From contig JAGAIU010000078.1 in the NCBI GenBank assembly GCA_017626395.1, forward strand, positions 62,001-126,000: a stretch of DNA of 64,000 nucleotides, read 5' to 3'. How positions within the stretch are numbered: position 1 is the first letter of the stretch; every line of letters begins with the position of its first letter. The position numbers were made by a program, and so were the translations under genes. This document shows positions 51,782-60,245 of this stretch, piece after piece. The stretch is from Clostridia bacterium (GTDB lineage: Bacteria; Bacillota; Clostridia; TANB77; CAG-465). The notes below the pieces were generated by a model. It was not told the DNA's origin, did no database searches, and was given only the letters and a program-made list of their open reading frames with translations.

Positions 51782-53723
51782 AAAAAATATATACTTAATA
51801 TTTTTTTTGATGGCTTTATTTTTAATAATAAGCTTCTTATTTAATCAGTTTGGATATAAAAATTATATTACAGATGAAGGTCGATATAAAAATCTATATG
51901 AATATTCAAACTCTAGTTCTGTTATATCAGAAAGCATTGACAAATTTGTAAAGGAAGCTGATACAATTTTAACTTTAGATATGTGTGAATACTATATAGA
52001 CGAAGGTGGAAGAATGCTAGATACTGCTAAAGAAGTAAAACATAGAATAGAAGTTTTATGCTTTAGTGCCAAGTATTTAGAGGCAAATAATCTAGATGTT
52101 GGTAAATCAAATCTATATAAAGAAAAAGTAAAAGAGTACTTAATGTATGTATGTACTGAATACCCTAATTGGCATCCGATTCACTTTTTAGATACTGCTG
52201 AAATGACATATGCAGTAGCATTTGGATATGATTTTTTATACGATGAACTTAATGGTGAACAAAGAATTGCAATTGAACAAGCACTTATAGATAAGGGTCT
52301 TGCTCTATCTTGCAAAGAAAACTATTCTTATGTATTTAGTATGGCAAAAACAAATTGGAATCAAGTATGTAATAGTGCAATGGGAATGGCGGCATTAGTG
52401 ATGAGAAATTCAGATATTGTAATTGATAAAAGTAGAATTACAGATACGCAAATTTTTAGTTATTTGCCAGCTAAAGAGAAAATAACATCAGGAGAACTAT
52501 GTGATGCAATTATAAGAAGAACTATAAGAAATCTTCCGGAAGGATTAATTCAAATGACTCCTGACGGAGCTTATAGTGAAGGTACAACATATTGGGAATA
52601 TGCTAATACATATACTACATATTTCTTAAATGCTTTAAAAAAATATGATAGAAGTTCATACGTTAAATTACTAGAAGAAAATACTTGGTTGAAAGAAACA
52701 ATTTTATATCCTATGTATATTACAGGAAATTCGGATAAGACATTTAGTTATTATGATGGTGAAGATGAAAAATTAGATTTATATCCATCAATATATTTAG
52801 CAAAAGAATATTATGCTTTAGATAAAAGTAATGAAAATTTATTAAAAGCAATAAGATGGTATGAAAGTAAAGAAGAAAATATAGATAATATTTATCAATT
52901 ACTTCTTTATGATAATGAATACGATATTGCTTCATATACAGATGAAGAATTAGAAGGTTTAGGAATACCTCAAGATAAAATATATACTAATACAGAACTT
53001 GCAATAATTACAGATGGCTTTGAAGAACAAGAATTATATTTGGGAATTAAAGCGGGAAATTTTCAGAAAATGACACATCAAGATTTAGACGTAGGTTCGT
53101 TTGTGTTAGATATAAATAATATAAGATGGATAGAGGACTATGGACCAGAAGACTATAATGTACCAAACTATTGGAAAGTAAATAAAGAAAGATGGATGTA
53201 TTATAAAAAAAGAGCAGAATCACATTCAACTTTAAATATAATCGAGGATAATGAAAAAGTAGAAGATCAAAATATATTAGCAAGTTGTAAATTTGAAAAA
53301 TTGGAGACAAGCTCTAATATTTCAAAAGTTACAATAGATATGTCTAATGCATATTTTAAATCTGATAATCAAGTAGTAAGAGAATTCACTATAGAAAAAG
53401 ATAAGAAAATTATAAATATAAAGGATACAGTTAATTTAGATGAAAATGTAGATGTGTATAGTTTTCTTAATATATCAAATGGTATTGAGATAAATCTTAT
53501 TGATGATAAAAATGCAGTGTTATCTAAAGATGGTCAAAAGGTTAATATTCAATTAGAATGTGATGGTGCTAAGTTAATAAAAATGCCAAAAATTTCAATT
53601 AGAAATGATGTAAATGAATATAATGAGTGTAATATAGAAGATAAAGACAATTATAAATTAGCAGTATATTGTGAAAATGTAAAATCGTGTGAAATAAATA
53701 TAAAAATAAGTTATGGAGAATAA
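51759..53723 (+). CDS. Membrane-anchored heparinase II/III-like protein
   Basis: 654 residues from ATG 51759 (AAGAGGAAGAT upstream), overlapping the preceding gene by 23 bases. One N-terminal membrane helix (about 10-30), an (alpha/alpha) toroid with NWHPIHFLDTAEM, KTNWNQVCNSAMGMAAL and TPDGAYSEGTTYWEY, and a beta-sandwich with MTHQDLDVGSFVLDI. These resemble heparinase II/III and alginate-lyase folds, which cleave uronate-containing glycans by beta-elimination. With a nucleotide-sugar dehydrogenase nearby, editing or trimming of a uronate-containing surface polymer is plausible. Confidence 0.75.
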   Translation: MKKQIKNKKNIYLIFFLMALFLIISFLFNQFGYKNYITDEGRYKNLYEYSNSSSVISESIDKFVKEADTILTLDMCEYYIDEGGRMLDTAKEVKHRIEVLCFSAKYLEANNLDVGKSNLYKEKVKEYLMYVCTEYPNWHPIHFLDTAEMTYAVAFGYDFLYDELNGEQRIAIEQALIDKGLALSCKENYSYVFSMAKTNWNQVCNSAMGMAALVMRNSDIVIDKSRITDTQIFSYLPAKEKITSGELCDAIIRRTIRNLPEGLIQMTPDGAYSEGTTYWEYANTYTTYFLNALKKYDRSSYVKLLEENTWLKETILYPMYITGNSDKTFSYYDGEDEKLDLYPSIYLAKEYYALDKSNENLLKAIRWYESKEENIDNIYQLLLYDNEYDIASYTDEELEGLGIPQDKIYTNTELAIITDGFEEQELYLGIKAGNFQKMTHQDLDVGSFVLDINNIRWIEDYGPEDYNVPNYWKVNKERWMYYKKRAESHSTLNIIEDNEKVEDQNILASCKFEKLETSSNISKVTIDMSNAYFKSDNQVVREFTIEKDKKIINIKDTVNLDENVDVYSFLNISNGIEINLIDDKNAVLSKDGQKVNIQLECDGAKLIKMPKISIRNDVNEYNECNIEDKDNYKLAVYCENVKSCEINIKISYGE

Positions 53724-54750
53724 ATTGGAAAGAAAAGTAGAATTAGATTATTTAAAAGTAATAGGAATTATAATGATTATACTAGCACATGTATGTAATA
53801 ATGTAATAGTATATAAATTTAGAAATTTTGATGTTATTTTACTAATAATGATATCTGGAATTTTAGTTAGTAATAAACAGTTTGATAGTAAAAAAGAAGT
53901 ATTGGAATATTATAAAAAAAGATTTTTTAAAATAATATTTCCGACTTGGATATTTTTACTAATATTATTTACTGGTAATTATTTTGCTAATTTTTGGAAT
54001 CTAGGTATTGAAATTAGTGTAAAAGACATCATAGATAGTTTCATATTTACAAATGATGGAATAAGGTATACTTGGATTATACGAGTATTTACTTTTACAG
54101 CATTATTTACTCCATTACTATGCAACATGAAGAAAAAAATGAATTATAAAATATATTGGAGCATAATGCTAGGTCTTTATTTGTTGTATAGTATACTATT
54201 AAAACTAAATGTGTTTAATAACATACAAGTTATTAATTTAGGATTTAACTATATTGTTCCATATGTATGTATAATTTTTTCTTTAGGGTTGTATACAAGT
54301 GATATTAAAAAGAATAAATTACTGGTTATATCGTTAATTAATATAGCTGTATATATAATTTTAGAAGTTATACTTAAAGTTAATACGATTGAAGGAATGA
54401 AATCGTTCAAATATCCTCCTAGTTTATATTATTTAACTTATGGGATTGGGATATCTTTATTGCTATATTATTTCTTTAAATATATAATTAATAATAAATT
54501 AAGGACAAGCTCAATTATAAGTTATATAAGTAAAAATAGTTTGTATTTATATTTTATACATATACCTTTTTTACAGTTAACATCTAAAATAGAAGAATAC
54601 TCAATAATTAGATTTTTTATAGTATTAGGTTGCAGCCTAGTAACATTATTTGTGATAAAAAATATAGAAAGAATTGGTGAAAAATATGAAGTTAATTATT
54701 CAAATTCCTTGTTACAACGAGGAAGAAAATCTAGCAAAAACAATAAATAA
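53713..54750 (+). CDS. Acyltransferase family 3 membrane protein
   Basis: 345 residues, overlapping the preceding gene by 11 bases. It begins with ERKVELDYLKVIGIIMIILAH, the usual Asp and His of the acyltransferase-3 (OafA/WecH) family, followed by about ten membrane helices. Such proteins add acetyl or other acyl groups to surface sugars. It probably decorates the glycan made by this operon. Confidence 0.85.
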   Translation: MENKLERKVELDYLKVIGIIMIILAHVCNNVIVYKFRNFDVILLIMISGILVSNKQFDSKKEVLEYYKKRFFKIIFPTWIFLLILFTGNYFANFWNLGIEISVKDIIDSFIFTNDGIRYTWIIRVFTFTALFTPLLCNMKKKMNYKIYWSIMLGLYLLYSILLKLNVFNNIQVINLGFNYIVPYVCIIFSLGLYTSDIKKNKLLVISLINIAVYIILEVILKVNTIEGMKSFKYPPSLYYLTYGIGISLLLYYFFKYIINNKLRTSSIISYISKNSLYLYFIHIPFLQLTSKIEEYSIIRFFIVLGCSLVTLFVIKNIERIGEKYEVNYSNSLLQRGRKSSKNNK

Positions 54751-55588
54751 TTTACCTAAGAAAATTAAGGGAATAGACGAAATCGAATATTTATTAATAA
54801 GTGATGGAAGTACAGATAAATCTGTTGAAATAGCTAAGAAAAATGGGGTTCATCATATTTTAGACTTTAAAGTAAATAGAGGACTGGCTAAAACATTTAT
54901 GTCTGGAATAAAAGAAGCTTTATCACTTGGAGCAGATATTATTGTAAATATAGATGGAGATAATCAATATTGTGGTGCTGATATAGCTAAATTAGTAAAA
55001 CCAATATTAGATAATAAAGCAGATATGGTAATAGGTGAAAGACAAATTGAAAAGTTTTCTTTCATAAAAAGAGTACTACAAAGATTAGGGAGTTTTGTAG
55101 TAAGAAAAATATCTCATACAGATGTAAAAGATGCACCAAGTGGATTTAGAGCATATACTAGAGAATGTGCAATGAAACTAAATATATATAATAATTTTAC
55201 ATATACTCTAGAAACTATAGTACAAATGGGAAGATGTAACCAAAGAATAGAAAATGTTAAAATACGTTCTAATATAACAACTAGAAAATCTAGGTTATTT
55301 AAAAATAGTTTAGAGTATATTTTAAAATCTATGATTAATGTTTTAAAAGCATTTTTTATATACATGCCAATGAAAACATTTTTTACATTAGGAACTATAT
55401 TTTTTATTATATCTGCTATAATAGGAATAATATATTTATTTACTCAAAGTATGTGTGCTATGATTTGGTGTGCAGTTATGTTTTTAATATCGGTTATTTC
55501 ATATTTATTTATGATAAATTCAAATATTTTATATGCTAATAGAGTGTTACTAGAAGATATACAATACAATAATAGAAGGAATGTATAG
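54686..55588 (+). CDS. GT2 family glycosyltransferase (DPM1/GtrB-like)
   Basis: 300 residues from ATG 54686, overlapping the acyltransferase gene by 65 bases; an in-frame GTG at 54674 is less likely. GT2 signatures: IIQIPCYNEEENL, LISDGSTDKS, NRGLAKTFMSGI, VNIDGDNQY (metal-binding DxD-like) and a C-terminal pair of membrane helices (about 225-285). The type makes polyprenyl-phosphate sugars, the donors used by GT-C transferases such as the first gene of this operon. Confidence 0.88.
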   Translation: MKLIIQIPCYNEEENLAKTINNLPKKIKGIDEIEYLLISDGSTDKSVEIAKKNGVHHILDFKVNRGLAKTFMSGIKEALSLGADIIVNIDGDNQYCGADIAKLVKPILDNKADMVIGERQIEKFSFIKRVLQRLGSFVVRKISHTDVKDAPSGFRAYTRECAMKLNIYNNFTYTLETIVQMGRCNQRIENVKIRSNITTRKSRLFKNSLEYILKSMINVLKAFFIYMPMKTFFTLGTIFFIISAIIGIIYLFTQSMCAMIWCAVMFLISVISYLFMINSNILYANRVLLEDIQYNNRRNV

Positions 55589-55622
55589 TAAGTAACAAAA
55601 AGATAAAATAATTGTAAAATAA

Positions 55623-55651
55623 TTGAGTAATTGTTTTTTTTGTTGTATAAT
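55623..55651 (+). promoter_or_regulatory. Promoter of the C5 methyltransferase gene
   Basis: TTGAGT (55623-55628), 17-base spacer, TATAAT (55646-55651). Confidence 0.7.
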
Positions 55652-55713
55652 AAATTTTACATGGATTTTGAAAAGAAACTATGTTTGCGATAATAACGAA
55701 AGGAATGATATAG

Positions 55714-56844
55714 ATGAATGTGATTGATTTGTTTGCAGGATGTGGAGGTTTAAGTTTGGGATTTGAGATGGCTGGATTTAATATTCCTTTGGCTATTGAA
55801 AAAGACGAATGGGCATCTGAAACATATAAATTTAATCATAAAAATACTAAAGTAGTAACAGAAGATATTAGAGAAATTGTTGATCCTAAAAAACTACTTG
55901 ATAAAGATATACAAATAGATGGTATTATTGGTGGTCCACCATGTCAAGGTTTTTCTTTAAGTGGTGATAGAGATCCGAAAGATCCACGAAATAGTTTATT
56001 TATGGAGTTTGTTAGGTTTGTAAAGATTTTTCAACCAAAATTTTTTGTAATGGAAAATGTTACGGGAATTTTATCAATGGAAACTAAAGAAGGAAAATTA
56101 GTAAAAAATGTAATTATAGATGAATATAAAAAAATAGGATACAATTTAGATATTAAAGTTCTTAATGCTGCTGAATATGGAGTACCTCAAAGTAGAATGA
56201 GAGTATTTTTTGTAGGAATGAGAAATGATATAAAATTTATTCCAGAAAAATTAGCACCAGATCCACTATTATTTGGTGATAATCAAATAACTATAGAACA
56301 GGCTATTATGGATTTGCCTAGAATTGAAGCTTCTGAAAGCGGAGATGGAAAAGAATATTATACACCTCCTCAAAATGACTATCAAAAGTGGGTTAGAGGT
56401 GAAAATGAGAAAATAGAAAATCACACTGCTATGCGACATACCAAAAGACTTATTGAAAGATTTGAACAGATAAAATATGGACAATCTGTTGCAGATGTTG
56501 ATGAAAATTATCAACAAAGAAAAAGAGGGGATGCTAGTAAGATAAGCGGAAAAGTATATTCTCAAAACAATATGAGACCTTATCCGAATAAACCATCACC
56601 AACAATACCAGCAAGTTTTCAAAGTAATTTTATACATCCATTTTATAATAGAAATTACACAGCTAGAGAAGGAGCAAGGTTACAATCTTTTCCTGATTCT
56701 TATTTTTTCTGTGGGAAAAGAACTACAATGTCATGGGAAAAAAACTTATCTCAATATCAACAGATTGGAAATGCTGTTCCACCTTTACTATCAAAAGCTA
56801 TCGCAGATAATTTAAATAATTATTTAAAAAAAGAACAGGAGTAA
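55714..56844 (+). CDS. DNA (cytosine-5-)-methyltransferase
   Basis: 376 residues. Motif I DLFAGCGGLSLGFEMAGF binds SAM; motif IV GGPPCQGFSLSG has the catalytic Cys; ENVTGI is motif VI; QSRMRVFFVG is motif VIII; IGNAVPP is motif X. The target-recognition region lies about 190-290. It methylates a short DNA site that cannot be predicted from the sequence. The convergent gene just downstream encodes a likely cognate endonuclease. AAAGGAATG precedes ATG 55714. Confidence 0.93.
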   Translation: MNVIDLFAGCGGLSLGFEMAGFNIPLAIEKDEWASETYKFNHKNTKVVTEDIREIVDPKKLLDKDIQIDGIIGGPPCQGFSLSGDRDPKDPRNSLFMEFVRFVKIFQPKFFVMENVTGILSMETKEGKLVKNVIIDEYKKIGYNLDIKVLNAAEYGVPQSRMRVFFVGMRNDIKFIPEKLAPDPLLFGDNQITIEQAIMDLPRIEASESGDGKEYYTPPQNDYQKWVRGENEKIENHTAMRHTKRLIERFEQIKYGQSVADVDENYQQRKRGDASKISGKVYSQNNMRPYPNKPSPTIPASFQSNFIHPFYNRNYTAREGARLQSFPDSYFFCGKRTTMSWEKNLSQYQQIGNAVPPLLSKAIADNLNNYLKKEQE

Positions 56845-56858
56845 CCTGTTCTTTTTTA
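56829..56858. terminator. Bidirectional terminator between methyltransferase and endonuclease
   Basis: AAAAGAACAGG pairs with CCTGTTCTTTT, with T tracts on both strands. Confidence 0.88.
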
Positions 56859-57650
56859 TGGATTTATTATTCTTCCAGGAGTCTTGATAACTTCTTCCAA
56901 AGATGTATTATGTACTACGTTTGATATTTCTATGTAATATTGAAGTAATACATTAGCGGATAGTGGAGATAATTCAGTATCTTTTCTAGTTCCACTTCGC
57001 AATACAAAAAGTTCATTCATAATATTATCATATCTGGCAGATAAAAGCTTTTCTTTTGAAACATCATTATATTCCATTAAAACATAAGTTTTAGAATTAG
57101 GAGAAGCATTTTTGATTTGCTTACTTGAATACTGAACTTCTCCAAACATTGTTGCATCTAAATATGTTTTTACTTCTACACAAGCAATAGGGATGATTAA
57201 TTCTAAAATTTGTGACTCATCTATTGTTATATTTATTTTTTTTCCTATGCAAAAATCAACATCTTTTGTAATAACGTCTAAATGCATATGGTTATTAATT
57301 TTTAATCCAGCAAAAATATTTTTATTGAAAATTCCAAATGTTTTATCTTTTATAAGACTTAATTCTTTGAAAAGATAGACACTTATTTCTTCAATAAAAG
57401 TAGATCGAAACTTTGATTGAGATGTTATAGAATGCTTCGTTGAAAATTCGTCAATTTCCTTTAAATATAGATCAATTAGATTAGCAGCTTCCTCAAAAAC
57501 TTTTAAGTTTTTGGAAGAGTAGTCTAATGAAATTAATTTAGATTTATATTTTCTGTAAATAGTATCATAAAAAATTTTTATGTCTTTTCCTGCGTTATTA
57601 TAATTACTATTTATTTTATTTATTAAGTTACTTTCATGAATGTAAATCAT
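56856..57650 (-). CDS. Type II restriction endonuclease candidate (Bpu10I-like)
   Basis: 264 residues behind GAAGGAGG. A PD-(D/E)xK-type core is visible: an acidic residue in LDVITKDVDFCIG and then CVEVKTYLDATMFGE, the phrase of the Bpu10I family, whose members recognise an interrupted C/T-rich site. An upstream helix with SKFRSTFIEEISVYLF adds a conserved Glu. Its convergent arrangement with the C5 methyltransferase supports a restriction-modification pair. Family assignment is from memory of motifs and should be treated as moderate. Confidence 0.68.
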   Translation of the reverse strand: MIYIHESNLINKINSNYNNAGKDIKIFYDTIYRKYKSKLISLDYSSKNLKVFEEAANLIDLYLKEIDEFSTKHSITSQSKFRSTFIEEISVYLFKELSLIKDKTFGIFNKNIFAGLKINNHMHLDVITKDVDFCIGKKINITIDESQILELIIPIACVEVKTYLDATMFGEVQYSSKQIKNASPNSKTYVLMEYNDVSKEKLLSARYDNIMNELFVLRSGTRKDTELSPLSANVLLQYYIEISNVVHNTSLEEVIKTPGRIINP

Positions 57651-57675
57651 AAATTTACCTCCTTCATATATTTAG

Positions 57676-57704
57676 ATAATAACATGTATAACATAAATAG
57701 TCAA
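57676..57704 (-). promoter_or_regulatory. Promoter of the endonuclease gene
   Basis: Minus strand: TTGACT (57704-57699), 17-base spacer, TATTAT (57681-57676). Confidence 0.8.
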
Positions 57705-57922
57705 CTTTGTTAATTGAGAAGTAATATGAAAAACTTTTGAAACGAATAAATATTCAAAAACATGAAGCTTTAAAGAAAAATAAAAAACAGGTTTAACAGC
57801 CTGCTTTAATTTGGTTGAGATGATTCTAAATATATTAATTTTTTAATAATTTTAATTTGTTTGAATGTTTTTTGAATGTACACGATTTATAAAAATATAA
57901 ATACAAAGTCAATAAATTTATA
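57705..57922. other. Non-coding stretch between divergent defence genes
   Basis: The 335-base gap between the endonuclease and the HEPN gene holds their two divergent promoters and, near 57787-57802, a short CAGG/CCTG hairpin whose minus-strand side runs into T residues. I see no coding sequence in it. Confidence 0.5.
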
Positions 57923-57951
57923 TTGATAATTAAATATATTTATGATATTAT
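57923..57951 (+). promoter_or_regulatory. Promoter of the HEPN-motif gene
   Basis: TTGATA (57923-57928), 17-base spacer, TATTAT (57946-57951). Confidence 0.65.
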
Positions 57952-57985
57952 TCCAAATAAAAATTAATATAGAAAGAAGAAAGAT

Positions 57986-58831
57986 ATGCAATATTATATT
58001 TGTGATTTTAAAAATAAAGAAATAAACATACTTGATGAAGTAGAATATAGTTTTATAGAACAGTGTAATAATACTATACAAAAATTAAATTACTATTCTT
58101 TTATAAAAGGATTACATGAAATATGGATAGAAAATACAACAGATTTTTTTAAAGATTATTCTAATACAATGAAATTTTTTAAAGAAAAATTACCTTACAT
58201 TGATACAAATACTATAAAAAAAGAAACTCTAAAATGTAATAAATTATTATTTAATTATTTAGCATCATTTAGAACTTTTGTTGATAAAATACAAAAAACT
58301 TCTGAACATATGATTTTAGGTAAAGAATATGTAAGAGATATTATGAATAAATTTTATGATGAAAATCCTGAATATGCTTTTGTTTATAAATTACGAAATT
58401 TTGCTATACATTATAGTATGGTATTCAATAGTATAAGTGTGGATTTAAATAAAATTGAAATTAAGTGTACCAAAAGTCATTTAATGGCATATAATGATTG
58501 GAATGAAAAAAACAAAAAATTTATTTTGAATTTTTCTGAAAATGTACCAATATACGAGTGTATACAACAAGTTAGTCCAATTATTGAAGCAATATATTTA
58601 GGTTTTATAAAGTATTTCTGCGAAGATGTTCAAGTAATTGATAAAGAACTATGCAAATTATTTGAAAAATATAAAGTAGAAAATCCTCGCTTTATTCAAT
58701 GTGAAGATATTACTAAAATAAAAGATGGTACTGGATTTACAATGTTAGGATTTAGCTATGAAACATATATTGAATTTTTGAAAGATGCTAAAGAAATACC
58801 CGGTATTGAAATTACACGAGGTAAAAAGTAA
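57986..58831 (+). CDS. Uncharacterised protein with a HEPN-like RNase motif
   Basis: 281 residues, predicted mostly helical. R137-N-F-A-I-H142 (in YKLRNFAIHYS) fits the R-x4-6-H motif of HEPN domains, which in many toxins and defence proteins forms a dimeric RNA-cutting site. Helices on each side (about 85-125 and 185-225) would complete the bundle, and FRTFVDKI gives a typical first-helix pattern. No partner nucleotidyltransferase lies adjacent. Its place beside a restriction-modification pair suggests a defence role; this is inference. GAAAGAAGAAAG is a weak ribosome site for ATG 57986. Confidence 0.6.
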   Translation: MQYYICDFKNKEINILDEVEYSFIEQCNNTIQKLNYYSFIKGLHEIWIENTTDFFKDYSNTMKFFKEKLPYIDTNTIKKETLKCNKLLFNYLASFRTFVDKIQKTSEHMILGKEYVRDIMNKFYDENPEYAFVYKLRNFAIHYSMVFNSISVDLNKIEIKCTKSHLMAYNDWNEKNKKFILNFSENVPIYECIQQVSPIIEAIYLGFIKYFCEDVQVIDKELCKLFEKYKVENPRFIQCEDITKIKDGTGFTMLGFSYETYIEFLKDAKEIPGIEITRGKK

Positions 58832-59391
58832 GTATTCGTGAAATATTTATTTTTATAGTAATGAAAAATTCAAATTATAGAATCAAATAAAAATGACTAT
58901 AAAAAAGAGCATAAAATGAGAAGAGAAAATTAGAGCGTAAAAAACTGCTCTTTGAATTTTAAAAACTGTACAATATGAAATATCTATGTAATACCAAATA
59001 TGTTACAAGATATAAAAAATAATATACATACTTAAAAAGTGGTAATTTTATAATTATCGCTTTTTTTATTTTTGAAGGTGATAGAAATGTGCAATATTGA
59101 AATTAAATTATAGTATGCAGGTATTAATGGTTTAATATCTGCTATTTTTTACTTAAATGGAGATTTAAAAGTAAACCACATAGTTTTATACTGTCTGTAC
59201 TATCATAAAATATTTTTCTTTAAACAGTTATAAGTATCCTTAAAAATTCAAATTATTGTTTACATGAATCATTATATAAAATTTTTGGATTTTTTACAAA
59301 TAATTCTGCTATATTGCTTTTAAAAATTGAATGTACAATGTATTCATAAATCAAAAATATCATATTGTAATGGCAGTTAAAATGCACTCAA

Positions 59392-59428
59392 GCAAATCCT
59401 TGTAAGACTTAATATTACAAGGATTTGC
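59392..59428. repeat. Perfect 14-base inverted repeat near tRNA-Pro
   Basis: GCAAATCCTTGTAA (59392-59405) and its complement (59415-59428) around a 9-base loop. No T run follows on either strand, so it is not a plain terminator. Confidence 0.6.
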
Positions 59429-59436
59429 CTATATAT

Positions 59437-59468
59437 ACAAAAAAAGAGAGATTCTTTAAATCTCTCTA
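59437..59468 (-). terminator. Terminator of the tRNA-Pro gene
   Basis: Minus strand: AGAGAGATT pairs with AATCTCTCT, then seven T. Confidence 0.85.
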
Positions 59469-59472
59469 AATA

Positions 59473-59548
59473 TGGTCGGAGTGACAGGACCCGAACCTGC
59501 GACCTCATGGTCCCAAACCACGCGCTCTACCAACTGAGCTACACCCCG
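59473..59548 (-). tRNA. tRNA-Pro (anticodon TGG)
   Basis: 76 bases including an encoded CCA end. On the minus strand the acceptor CGGGGTG pairs with CACTCCG, apart from small wobbles; the D-loop AGCTCAGTTGGTAGAGC, anticodon loop TTTGGGA (anticodon TGG) and T-loop GGTTCGGGTCC are all regular. Single tRNA with its own terminator. Confidence 0.95.
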
Positions 59549-59832
59549 AACTGTGTACGCAAATTATTATAACACTTGTTATTCTAAAAATCAATAGTTT
59601 TCTTTAAAAATTATTACATTTTTTTACATATTGTATTTTATGCATTAAAAGTGTATTTCTTGATTAAAATTTTTGAATTCGTTTTTATGTTACAATTGTT
59701 TTCCCTTAATTTCCCCGAAAATATTGACTTTATAAGCAAAAAAGTATAATATATATTGTGTAATAATCTATTTAAATGATCGGATTTAAAATAACAATAC
59801 ATTACATATAAAATTAACTGAAAGGAAGTAAA

Positions 59833-60240
59833 ATGAGCATCTATTGTGGAACAGATATAATTGAAGTATCAAGAATAAAAAATGCTATTCTTGAAAATAG
59901 TAAATTTAAAACAAATATTTTTTCTGAATCTGAAATTGAAGATATAGAAAAAAGCTCAAATGAAGATGTTAAATATCAAAGATATGCAGGAAGATTTGCG
60001 GCAAAAGAAGCTATATATAAAGCATTGTCTGAGGTATTAGTTAAAGAAAAGCTTTCGCCATCTTTTCTATCAGTTGAGATTATTAATGATTTAGATTATA
60101 GAAGAAGACCGTATGTAAAAGTTTTAGATGTAACTTTACAAGATATTTTTAATAAATACGATATTAAAATAGATTTAAGTATTTCGCATGTTAAAGAATG
60201 TGCAGTCGCAATGGCTGTTGTAAATATAGAAAAGGAGTGA
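59833..60240 (+). CDS. acpS: Holo-[acyl-carrier-protein] synthase
   Basis: 135 residues. AcpS transfers 4'-phosphopantetheine from CoA to acyl carrier protein. The signatures GTDIIEVSRI with the Mg-binding Asp, RYAGRFAAKEAIYKAL with Glu and Lys, and LSISHVKECAVAMAVV are all present. GAAAGGAAG precedes ATG 59833, and a TTGACT/TATAAT pair with a short 15-base spacer lies at 59724-59750. metG starts 5 bases after its stop, whose TGA overlaps the metG ribosome site. Confidence 0.95.
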   Translation: MSIYCGTDIIEVSRIKNAILENSKFKTNIFSESEIEDIEKSSNEDVKYQRYAGRFAAKEAIYKALSEVLVKEKLSPSFLSVEIINDLDYRRRPYVKVLDVTLQDIFNKYDIKIDLSISHVKECAVAMAVVNIEKE

Positions 60241-60245
60241 AATTA

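Larger units (their letters stand above)
58832..59472. other. Intergenic region without recognisable genes
   Basis: About 640 very A+T-rich bases. I find only short open frames and no recognisable gene fragments. It contains a terminator-like hairpin at 59035-59072 (arms with G-T pairs, then T run) and a 14-base inverted repeat at 59392-59428. It may be decayed DNA between the defence genes and the tRNA. Confidence 0.5.

Noticed and set aside
58832-59472. Decayed gene or mobile element between the HEPN gene and tRNA-Pro
   Set aside because: Translations in all frames gave only short fragments without recognisable motifs, so no gene or element is claimed.
60198-60245. Longer start of methionyl-tRNA synthetase
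   Set aside because: It lies inside acpS in another frame; the mature start with HIGH-motif spacing fits ATG 60246.
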